DNA from: Sanderia malayensis
Lineage: Eukaryota; Cnidaria; Scyphozoa; Semaeostomeae; Pelagiidae
NCBI GenBank assembly: GCA_013076295.1
Contig: RQOL01000699.1
Coordinates: 4,464,001 to 4,528,000 of the forward strand
DNA: 64,000 nucleotides
Direction of reading: 5' to 3'
A program made the position numbers and the translations under genes. This document shows, one piece after another, positions 25,266 to 36,055 of the stretch. The notes under the pieces were generated by a model that was given only the letters and a program-made list of their open reading frames with translations, did no database searches and had not been told where the DNA came from. Position 1 is the stretch's first letter. Each line of letters opens with the position of its first letter.

Positions 25266-28200
25266 CTACACAACAGAAGCTATAGTTGTTCGCGAAGTAC
25301 CAATTGTTGCGACATTGTTTTCATTCATTGCCGGATTTTCATCTGATTGGGCCCATGGTTGTTTTTCACCAGATGAAAATATGAGAAAAAACACAAAACC
25401 GAACAGATACATAATCGATGATATGATGAACACGTATCTCCATTCCTCCTTCGTCTAAGAAAAACAAATGAAAATTTTGACAAAACAAAGACCTGCTTGC
25501 ATTAGATGAGTCGAACCAACTTTAAAGGTTTGAGGAACCGAGAGGAAAACTCAAACGATAAAAAGTTGACGATCATCCAATGAGAATAACGCCTCATTGC
25601 ATGATCGTTCTACGTCACGGGTTCACCAATCATGCTGAACCTCTGGAGGCCCATGGAAAAGGGTTTATTAGTTGCAGAGCTCGACCCAACCAAAGATCTA
25701 CTTTAAAGTGCCCCTACCACCTTTTTTAGGGTTATAAGTATGGAATCGAATGCGCTGATTCTGATACCGTTTATATTTTTTTGATCCGATGAGTAGTTTT
25801 TGAGTCACGAGCGTTTATATTCACACTTTCGTGTCCCACTGTTAGGACTGGGTCGAGTCCACTATGACATCATAGTGGGAAACCCGTTCTTTTTCCCGTA
25901 CTGAAGAGGCAAGGTTGCAATTGCAGGTGCTGTTCGTGTTGATCATATTGATAATAGTGACTCTAGCGACGAAGGAGGGATTAATAAGCCTATAATTTAT
26001 TTAGCCTGAGTTGAGTTGTTAAACAAATGCGAACTACTGCTTTTCATTAGGTGCAAGTGTGGAAAATGCGCAGCAGAATTACTTATGAATGCACATGAAA
26101 GTTTCTAATGCAATGAAATTGAGGGCTGTATGTTGGCATTTCCTAACTGCAAAGTTATTGAGAAGGTTGGCAAAATTCAATTTATTGCAGAACATCCTGG
26201 ATTTGCACTGATCTGTCTCAATAAATTTGTAGCTAGATTGTCAGCTGCAAATAAAAGAATAGAGGAGGAACAACATACACTCGTACTGGACTGAAGGTCC
26301 TGCTGTAAGAATTGAAACTTCGCAATTAAACTCCACTGATCTTCTCGTTTAGCATCGATGAAGTCTGTTCCTTTTTCTGATGACTTCAGGACTTCAGAAT
26401 TTGCATAAATTGGAATTCTATGGAGACCTATAGATTTAGACTTCTCCGGAATGTTCCCACACAATGGTAAAACGGACCGAGACGGTATTTATTGTAAAGT
26501 GAAACATGCATTGCAAATCGCAAAACTGTCTGTATTCTTACCGAAAAGCTTTGAAAAATCCCGATCCCATTATGTGCCATCCTTTTTCTAATCATCCAAG
26601 TAAAAAAACACATCGAGCCCGTCGTACGAGAGAAAATATATGTCAAACTTGTTGCTTCAGTAGGGGAACAAGCGGGGTTCCCACTATGATGTCATAGTGG
26701 ACTCGACCCAGTCCTAAAAGTGGGACAAGGAAAACGGCGAAAATGACGAAACATCGACACTTCCACGCGTTATAACTCGTGAACTACGCGTCTGATTTAA
26801 AAATAATTTTCAGACTTGAAGTCCGCGTACCGAGTTTTATTCAATTCACAAATAAATAAAACATCCACTTTAACAGGATTACAGAGAGGTGCATTATTTC
26901 CAAGGATAAAACAAGAAATCCTCAAAATTTTACGGCAAATTCATCAAATCATACCCACCCATAAATCACAGGACAATCATAAAATCATAAACAAAAACAA
27001 ACCTGTAAAATAAATCTGTAAATAAATTGCAAGGATTACCTCGTTCTTAGTAATGATGCCGACAATTGTAGGACTAAGAATGCCAGGAATTGTAGCCAAA
27101 CAATTTGTAATACCAAAAAGAAGACTAGCATAGCGAGGTGCGATATCGAGATGATTGACTAGAAATCCATTCCTTGATAGGCCACTGAAACCAACAGCCA
27201 ATGTCAGTTCAAGTACTGCGATATCCTTGTTGGGTGCATATCCAACCAGCAACAAGAAGAGTCCAGCAGACAAAAAGCCTGCAAGATAGAAGAAATATTA
27301 AGGTTAGACAGAAGATTATGTCGGAAGCGAAGCCCTAAGCATGAATTCAATTCCATGCAAAGAACAACTCACTTCGATTCATTTTTGATTAGTTCAATTC
27401 TCACTTCTCTAATCGGTATACGTGAGCAGTTACCAATATAATTAAAATAAAAAAGTTCAGAAGCAGCAGTACTTAAAGCTGGTCTTTTCTTAGTGAGATT
27501 CGAACTCCATACTTTCGGGGCATGCTCGTTAGCTTAAGCTTGTTATGCCATAAAGTAATATTCTTCCCACCCAGTCTTAATTGATTAAACTTTATTTTAT
27601 ACTATTCCTACTAACATGTGGAAAAAGTACTCAAATGAAAAAAAAGCTCCACGCCAACACGCAAAAAGCTAATGACAGATTTTAGTGTGGTTTTTAAAAC
27701 TTAGCAGCTGGGACATAAAAATTTCTTAAATGAGAAAACCCAGAAAACCTTACAGAGTAAACCATTTAACTAATATGCAATTCACGACTGATATCAACAC
27801 TCTCAGAAACATTTCTCAGAAAGGATAAGAAACTGACCCAAACTGTTGAAGATTTTTCTCACAGCTGTTGTAGACAGTACTTTACGTGTCCTTAGCAAAT
27901 CTGCCAGCCTCCCTCCAGTGGGAACAACAACTATCATTACGAGGTATGGCAATGCTGACAGGAAACCAGTCTGAAAAGAGTGGAAAAAGAACAATGTTGC
28001 AAAAATGAAGACGCCATATAGCTTAGAGAATTTATGAGTCATTTAAGATTAAAACCCTCTTGGCGTACCAATTTAATTAAGATTGCAATTACCTTTTTCA
28101 GATCAAAATGGAAAACCTTTTTTAAGTAGGTAGGAAGTGACGTAATAAGTGTATAGTAGCCCCAACTTTCTGTGAAATGAGCGACAATGATGGCCCACAT

Positions 28201-29939
28201 GGGAATTGACATAGCAATTTTTTTCCATGGAACATCGCCAACCTAATAAATAAGAAATTGAAATTGGAATATAACATGCTAGCTTTATTAGCATTAATTA
28301 TTCACTCCTGACGTAGAGAGTCACAGAGAAATCATTGCATTATGGGTTGCATCTCTCGGTTGAAACTCAAGATTTGTCTGTATTAACGAATGGAGAAGAA
28401 TAAACTTCATGTATTAACTAACATTGCAATTCGAATTCAACTTTTCATTTTTCACTTCGGAAAGATTATTAGGTCTTCTACCAGCCATTGAAATTACCTG
28501 TTTCTCGGTATGATCTTCAGCAAGTTCTGTTTTTAAATAATTTAATTCTTTATCTGTTATGGTTGGATGGTCAAATGGAGAATCAGTTACAAGCCAAAAC
28601 CACAGTGCACTCCACATTATGGCCATAACACCTAAAAGTATGCAGTAGCAACAATGGCATAAAAGCAACATTAAAATAGCATTCCTATTGCTAAAGTGAA
28701 TTAATTGGGATAAATTAGACAAAAAAATTCAAATATATTTTCAAGCTAACCGAAGAAATAGAAAACCGCTGGCCAACCAAAGCTGTCAGCAATCAAGCCA
28801 GAAAACATCATCCCAAATACTATACCCGCGATGGGACCTTCAAAATACGTTAACAGATAAACATCATGACATAAATAATATTTATGTGTTATAGACTTGT
28901 TATAATTTCTTCATCTTAACGAGGCTGATTTGGAAAATATCCTTAATCGTGGCAACAATAATTACTTTTCACGGAGAATAAAGCCACAAAATTATTTCTC
29001 TGCGCAGGGCTTTTCGAAAACGCGGGATAACTTCCAAACCAGTAGGATCTCAGATCTTAATATTTACCTGAATATGTTATTGAAGCCAATTTGCTTCTTT
29101 CCATTGGTGGAGCCCACTTACTCCAAATCGCATGCATGCATGGAAATGTCAGACCCTGTGATCATAAAGAAGACATGTTTCTTTCTTTGTAACATAAATT
29201 CATTAATTTCGTCGCATTAATGCACCAACATTCTCAACTAGGGAATGAAGTTTCTAAATTTTAATTACCTCGAAAAACCCCCCAAGTACGCGAATTACAA
29301 TCAGTAGATACATGCTTCCTCTTGCAGCCAAAGGGGTTAACAAAGTAAGTAATGCAAGTATCAGAATTCCACCACCAAATATATTTTTACCACCATACCG
29401 AGCGGCAAGATATCCACCAGGTATCTGGGCTATCATGTAGCCATAGAAAGATGAGCTCAAAATGATACCTAAAATAAAAATGTCCGGGAACTTTGATACA
29501 GTTGACATGCAATTTCGATTTTAAATAAGTTTTATATATTTCAGTTGACATTACCCTGCTCTCTGGAAGTCCAATTAAACTCTGCAGCTTTCTAACAATG
29601 GGAAAAATAGTTTAATAAAATACCCATAAAGCAATTTAATGAAAACTATGCGATGTTTCGCCCCAATTTTACCTTAGAACTTGCATAAAAACATTCAAAA
29701 TAAATCCTTACAAGAACTTTAACATCTCCACTGGCCGTAGAATTCGTTTCACCTGAGACCATTGCAACTAGTGCAACACTTAAATTCACCCTTAACGCGG
29801 TGACATTAAGAAATCCAAGGAAGCTAAGAATCGCAAGCAAATATCTTTTTGGAAGACAGTCGCATGTTATTCTCCATTTTGGCCCACTTCTGGGAAGTTG
29901 GCTTTTATTTGGATCTTCATCAATGGCCGAATGGTCCAT
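25266..29939 (-). CDS. SLC17A5-like: Gene E: sialin-like SLC17 transporter, 10 exons, dileucine lost
   Basis: Exons: 29712-29939, 29555-29591, 29269-29468, 29068-29155, 28751-28837, 28498-28631, 28093-28242, 27838-27970, 27040-27278, 25266-25454. The product is 494 residues. The N-tail is the '[11 protein letters not shown]' type, and exon 1 has [11 protein letters not shown] where sisters carry the NKT glycosylation site (NST is an alternative site). TM4 ends RVLGGFFE: this is the only array member that keeps the second conserved TM4 glutamate, although the first (usually Q/E) is Gly. The last exon differs from all sisters in its tail: it reads [13 protein letters not shown] and has no dileucine. 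Intron 9 is about 1.6 kb because of an inserted TIR element with a P2X7-like fragment. The gene heads the E/F/G subgroup. Confidence 0.9.
25703..26873. mobile_element. TIR element with captured P2X7-like domain, in intron 9 of gene E
   Basis: The left end is TTAAAGTGCCCCTACC and the decayed right end CACTTTAA; the inner inverted parts are much stronger. TAGGACTGGGTCGAGTCCAC at 25851 is mirrored by GTGGACTCGACCCAGTCCTA at 26697, next to the palindrome CCACTATGATGTCATAGTGG. Genes F and G carry a 132-134 bp version with the same outer ends at the same intronic site. TTAA at the borders suggests a piggyBac-like or similar origin (inference). Confidence 0.65.
26050..26280 (+). pseudogene. P2X7-type cysteine-rich domain fragment
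   Basis: The plus strand reads [19 protein letters not shown], a stop (TAA), CNEIEGC, then [19 protein letters not shown]. This matches the cysteine/histidine layout of the cytosolic zinc-binding domain of P2X7 receptors and of the many P2X7-like orphan genes in cnidarians (C-x-C-x2-C, a later CC pair, EHP-F--CLN). The in-frame stop sits just before the conserved cysteine, and the frame cannot be followed further downstream, so this is a broken copy carried by the TIR element. Confidence 0.6.
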
Positions 29940-31014
29940 GTTGTTTAAATAAAATGATAACTGGTCAAAATAAAAAATATAAACCCTTATTCACGCCTTT
30001 TTCTGCCACTAATGATCCGAATGTTAACCACAATTATACGCAAAAGCCATTATCTGCAAGATTATTACTGTTGCGTAGCGACGTGTCTGTGCTCTCCTAC
30101 GGGAAAGTAATACAGTTGGCATCCGCTTACTCGAACTCTGAAGGTAAATCGAAATTTGTTCGAGTAAGCGAATGTGCGACTTAGCGGATGCCCGGATTTT
30201 CTTAGCTAAATTAGTTATATTCGAGTCAGGAAAGCAAAATAAACTCTATTTAAATTCTATATCCAAAAACTATGTTGAAGATTACCATACAAATTGTGGT
30301 TTTAAAAGAATTTTGTGTGGATTCATACGTGAAAGGTTTTCATGTGTATAAGGATAAATGGAGCCCACAAAAAGGAGAAGTGCTTGTGAGTGCCACTTGA
30401 ACAAAGATGATGAACAATATGACAACTTGCCCAACACAACGGCGCAAGGAAAATCTACGTGAAAAAGCCCATTATTATGGACAAAAGAAAATAAATCTTT
30501 GTATAGGAGCTGATGAAACTGATGAAACTGATAAACTAGACTCCTGGTTAACCCGACCAAATGTTTTTCTTGATCAATTTTCATAAAAGCCCTACTGCAA
30601 TCAAAAATCACTTGCATCCCGTCTTCTTGCATAAAAATGAAATTTAAATCTTCACTAACTACTGTGGTGCATGTTTTGTTTGATTCGATCACAATAAGTA
30701 TACTAAATTTGGCTTTGAAATGGGGCACTGACTGCGACAAGGTATGACGTCATCACCATGACACGGATCGACTTTTATAATGGGAGAGAGTCGGGAAAAA
30801 GTTGTACTAACAACCGCGCAGTCATTCAAACGACATCTTATTCTGCGCCAAAAAAGAAGTTGCAAGAAATCATGGATGGCGGAGCTGTGTTAGACATAAG
30901 CAATCCCATAAGTCTATGTTATATTTAAACAATATAACATAGTGTATTTCCAAAAAAATTTGTTTAAATTGAAAAAATAAAAAAACATTTGCAATGAGCT
31001 TTGTATGTAAATTT
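29940..31014. other. Spacer between genes E and F
   Basis: Related to the F/G and G/H spacers at both ends, but with a private segment at about 30010-30240. That segment holds a strong hairpin: the outer arms GCATCCGC/GCGGATGC and inner arms CGCTTACTCGAAC/GTTCGAGTAAGCG at about 30119-30191. The long minus-strand frame at 30282-30740 is not conserved in the sister spacers. Confidence 0.5.
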
Positions 31015-34000
31015 CTATACTGAGGTTGCAGTGGATGGCGAAGTGTCCGATGCTAAACCAATATTTTCATTCAACAGTGCATTCTCTTCTTTTTTATTGG
31101 GTTGAGCCCACGGTTGTTTTTCACCAGATGAAAATATGAGAAAAAACACCAAACCGAACAGATACATAATCGATGATATGATGAACACGTATCTCCATTC
31201 CTCCTTCGTCTAAGAAAAGAAAATGAAAACTTTAACAAAACAAAGACCTGCTTGCAATAGATGAGTCGAACCAACTTTAAAGGTTTGAGGAACCGAGAGG
31301 AAAACTCGAACGATAAAAAGTTGACGATCATCCAATGAGAATAACGCCTCATTGCATGATCGTTCTACGTCACGGGTTCACCAATCATGCTGAACCTCTG
31401 GAGGCCCATGGAAAAGGGTTTATTAGTTGCAGAGCTCGACCCAACAAAAGATCTACTTTAAAGTGCCCCTACCCCCTTTTTTAGGGTTATAAGTATAGAA
31501 TCGAATGCGCTGATTCTGATACCGTTTATATATTTTGTAGAGTTTTATTCCATCCACAAATGAATAAAAAAGCCGTAAGGGCACTTTAACAGGATTACAG
31601 AGAGGTCCATTACTTCCAAGGATAAAACAAGAAATTCCAAATATTTTACGGCAAATTCATCAAATCATACCCACCCATAATTCACAGGACAAGCATAAAA
31701 ACATAAACAAAAACAAACCTGTAAATTAAATCTGTAAATAAATTGCAAGGATTACCTCGTTCTTAGTAATGATGCCGACAATTGGAGGACTAAGAATGCC
31801 GGGAATTGTACCCAAACAATTAGTTATACCATAAAGAAGACCAGCATAGCGAGGTGCGATATCAAGATGATTGACCATAAATCCACTCCTTGATAGGCCA
31901 ATGAAACCAATAGCCAATGTCAGTTCAAGTACTGCGATATCCTTGTTGGGTGCATATCCAACCAGCAACAAGAAGAGTCCACCAAACAAAAAGCCTGCAA
32001 GATAGAAGAAATAATAAGGTTGCAATAAACATTATAAAAGACAGAAGATAATGTCGGAAGCGAAGTCCTAAGCATGAATTCAATTCCATGCAAAGAACAA
32101 CTCACTTCGATTCATTTTTGATTAGTTCAATTCTCACTTCTCTAATCGGTATACGTGAGCAGTTACCAATATAATTAAAATAAAAATGTTCAGAAGCAGC
32201 AGTACATAAAGCTGGTCTTTTCTTAGTGAGATTCGAACCCCATACCTTCGGGGCATGCTTGTTAGGTCAGGCTTGTTATGCCCTAAATTAATATTCTTTC
32301 CACGCAGTCTTAATTGAGGAAATGTTGTTTCCTAGTATTAATAGCATGTGGAAAAAGTACTGAAATGAAAACAAAGTTGAACGCTAACAAGCAAAAGCTA
32401 ATGACAGATTTTTAGTGTCATTTTTAAAACTTGGCAGCTGGGACATCAAACTTTCTTAAATGACAAAACCTTACGGAGGAAGCCATTTAACTAATACTAG
32501 CCGGGGGCCCTCCCAACGCTCGTTTCCCCTGAGAGGGCATGTTGCACTTTGGGTGGAGATCAAAACCCCCGTGTCATGACACACTAATTTAACTAAAGAA
32601 AAAATAATACACTAATTTAGTGTTGGTAAATATACTAATAAGTATACTAAACGTTAAACACACTAAGCGTTAAGTGTTGAACGTTTTGATATTTCTCAAA
32701 AAAGATAAGAAACTGACCCAAACTGTTGAAGATTTTTCTCACAGCTGTTGTACACAGTATTTTACGTGTCCTTAGCAAATCTGCCAGCCTCCCTCCAGTG
32801 AGAACAACAACCATCATTACGAGGTATGGCAATGCTGACAGGAAACCAGTCTGGAAAAAGAGTGGAAGAAGAACAATGTTGCAAACATGAAGACGCCATA
32901 TAGCTTAGAGAATTTATGAGTCATTAAAAATTAAAACCCTCTTGGCGTATCAATTTAATGAAGATTGCAATTACCTTTTTCAGATCAAAATGGAAAACCC
33001 TTTTTAAGTAGGTAGGAAGCAAGGTAAGAAATGTATAGTAGCCCCAACTTTCTGTGAAATGAGCGACAATGATGGCCCAGAATGGAATTGACATAGCAAT
33101 TTTTTTCCATGGAACATTGCCGACCTAATAAATAAGAAATTGCAGTATAACATGCTAGCTTTATTAGCATTAATTATTCACTCCTGACGTAGAGAGTCAC
33201 AGAGAAATCATTGCATTATGGGTTGCATCTCTCGGTTGAAACTCAAGATTTGTCTGTATTAACGAATGGAGAAGAATAAACTTCATGTATTAACTAACAT
33301 TGCAATTCGAATTCAACTTTTCATTTTTCACTTCAGAAAGATTATTAGGTCTTCTACCAGCCATTGAAATTACCTGTTTCTCGGTATGATCTTCAGCAAG
33401 TTCTGTTTTTAAATAATTTAATTCTCTATCTGTTATGGTTGGATGGTCAAGTGGAGAGTCAGTGACAAGCCAAAACCACAGTGCACTCCATATAATGGCC
33501 ATAACACCTAAAAGTATGCAGTAGCAACAATGGCATAAAAGCAGCATTAAAATAGCATTCCTATTGCTAAAGTGAATTAATTGGGATAAATTAGACAAAA
33601 AAATTCAAATATATTTTCAAGCTAACCGAAGAAATAGAAAACCGCCGGCCAACCAAAGCTGTCAGCAATCAAGCCAGAAAACACCATCCCAAATACTATA
33701 CCCGCGATGAGACCTTCAAAATACATTAACAGATAAACATCATGACATAATATTTACACGTTTTTTTTTATAAGAAACCTGGCTCAAGGCCTAGTAGTAA
33801 AAGTTTCTTAATTTTTAGCCACATTTTAGTTCTAAAAGTTTCTTAAAAGTTTCTTAATTTAATGAAAATGGTTGCAGTAAAAATGAAGAAAAAAACGTGG
33901 ATGTGGCAAAATATTAGTATTATGACAAAGAAAAATCGTCAATGCGAAAAATCGTCCTATTGCGCCGACAATGTTATGCTTAGCACATAAAACATACTTA

Positions 34001-35228
34001 CTATAGTTGACATTTGTTAAATCCGTGAGGAAAAAACGTGTTTCCGAAATTTCTAATATTTCATAAATATTTCCTTATAGTTCTAAAAGTTTCTTAAATT
34101 TTAGGGTGTCTAGATCTAGGTTTCTTATAAACAGGTTTCTTATAAAAAAAACGTGTATGTGTTATAGCTTGTTATAATTATTTCATCTTAACGAGGCTGA
34201 TTTGGAAAATAACAAGGGTCGTGACAACAATATTTACTTTTCGCGAAAAATAAAGCCACAAAAATTGGGATGGGACCGATTATTTCTCTGCGCAGGGATT
34301 TCCGAAAACGCGGGATATCTTCCAAACCAGTAGGATCTCAGATCTTAATATTCACCTGAAGATGTTATTGAAGACAATTTGCTTCTTTCCATTGGTGGAG
34401 CCCACTTGATCCAAATTGCATGCCTGCATGGAATTGTCAGACCCTGTGATCATAAAGAAGACATGTTTCTTTCTTGGTAACAAAAATTCATTAATTTCAT
34501 CGCATTAATGCACCAACATTCTCAACTAGGGAATAAAATTTCTAAATTTTAATTACCTTAAAAAACCCATCAAGTACACGAATTGCAATCAGTAGATACA
34601 TACTTCCTCTTGCAGCCAATGGAGTCAATAAAGTGAGTAATGCAGTTATCAAAACTCCACCACCAAATATATTTTTACCACCAAACCGAGCAGCAAGATA
34701 TCCACCAGGTATCTGGGCTACCATGTAGCCATAGAAAGATGAGCTCAAAATGATACCTAAAATAAAAATGTCGCGGAAGTTTGATACAGTTGACATGCAA
34801 TTTCGATTTTTAATAAGTTTTATATATTTGAGTTGATATTACCCTGCTCTCTGGAAGTCCAATTGAATTCTGCAGCTTTCTAACAATGGGAAAAATAGTT
34901 TAATAAAATACCCATTTAAGCAATTTAATGAAAACTATGCGATGTTTCGCCGCAATTTTACCTTAGAACTTGCATAAAAACATTCAAAATAAATCCTTAC
35001 AAGAACTTTAACATCTCCACTGGCCGTAGAATTCGTTTCACTTGAGACCATAGCAACTAGTGCAACACTTAAATTCACCCTTAACGCGGTGACATTAAGA
35101 AATCCAAGGAAGCTAAGAATCGCAAGCAAATATCTTTTTGGAAGACAGGCGCATGTTATTCTCCATTTTGGCCCACTTCTGGGAAGTTGGCTTTTATTTG
35201 GATCTTCATCAATGGCCGAATGGTCCAT
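31015..35228 (-). CDS. SLC17A5-like: Gene F: sialin-like SLC17 transporter, 10 exons
   Basis: Exons: 35001-35228, 34843-34879, 34557-34756, 34356-34443, 33627-33713, 33374-33507, 32975-33124, 32718-32850, 31756-31994, 31015-31209. The product is 496 residues with GT-AG borders. It is almost identical to gene G. Differences from E include TM4 RVLDGFFK (Lys at the second glutamate position), exon 4 [14 protein letters not shown] (Arg for Met and Ile for Ser in an otherwise conserved loop) and exon 9 [17 protein letters not shown] differs from G at a few residues, such as ILCTTAVRK in exon 8 (Cys for Ser), SIPFWAII in exon 7 (SMPMWAII in G) and SKLSS against SKLAS in exon 4. The tail has ENALLN, a dileucine candidate. 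Confidence 0.9.
31458..31589. mobile_element. Short TTAA-bordered element, gene F intron 9
   Basis: A 132-bp internally deleted relative of the gene E element. The ends TTAAAGTGCCCC and GGGCACTTTAA are well kept, and the interior preserves AATGCGCTGATTCTGATACC from the left arm of the long form. Confidence 0.7.
33756..34157. mobile_element. MITE-1 copy 3, in intron 4 of gene F
   Basis: Ends ACACGTTTTTTTTTATAAGA and GGTTTCTTATAAAAAAAACG. The interior is inverted relative to the copies in genes A and C: the TCTAGACACCC segment lies at the right here and at the left there. Confidence 0.8.
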
Positions 35229-36055
35229 GTTGTTTGAATAAAATGATAACTGGTCAAAATAAAAAATATAAACCCTTATTCACGCTTTTTTCTGCCATTA
35301 ATGCTTGCTATATTTACAACTGAAAGTGTGTTGCAGCCAAACCTTTCTTGTTGTCCATATCCAATTTGATCTAGCCTCACGGAATATAATATCCCCAGTG
35401 TTATATTTCGAAACCGCGGACTGGACCGAAAACCGTGTTGAAACATAACACCGATCAAATGGTTTTCTTGATCAATTTTCATGGCCTACTGCAATGCAAA
35501 ATCACATTCCGGTCTTCTTGCATAAAAAAGAAATTTCAATCTTTACTAACTACTTATGGTGCATGTTTTGTTTCATTCGATCACGATAAGTACACAAAAT
35601 TTGGCTTTGAAATGGGGCACTGACTGCGACATGGTAGGACATCATTACTATGACACGGATCGACTTTTAATGGGAGATAATCAGGAAAATTTTTTCAAAC
35701 CTGCGCTGTGCGCAACCCTGGCCTTTTTTAAAAAATTGTCTCCCAAGGTACAAAGCTATAACTTTGCGCACGTCGTTTCAGCTATTAAACAAAGTAATTA
35801 AATTGATGGTAACGCTATAGCGGCGTATTGAAAAGGGTACCAACAACCGCGCGGTCAGTCAAACGACATCCTATTCCGCGTCAGAAAAGAAGTTGCAAGA
35901 AATCATGGATGGCGGAGCTGTGTTAGACATAAGCAATCCCATAAGTCTATGTTATATTTAAACAATATAACATAGTGTATTTCCACTGCAATAAAAAAAT
36001 TTGTTTAAATTGAAAAAATAAAAAAACATTTGCAATGAGCCCTCTATGTAAATTT
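35229..36055. other. Spacer between genes F and G
   Basis: Part of the duplicated unit and nearly identical to 40270-41109. It includes a small palindrome CTATGTTATATTTAAACAATATAACATAG near 35946-35974. No coding signal. Confidence 0.6.

Noticed and set aside
30282..30740. 152-codon minus-strand frame between genes E and F
   Set aside because: The matching spacers F/G and G/H break the frame by stops and indels, codon use is unremarkable and no domain is visible.
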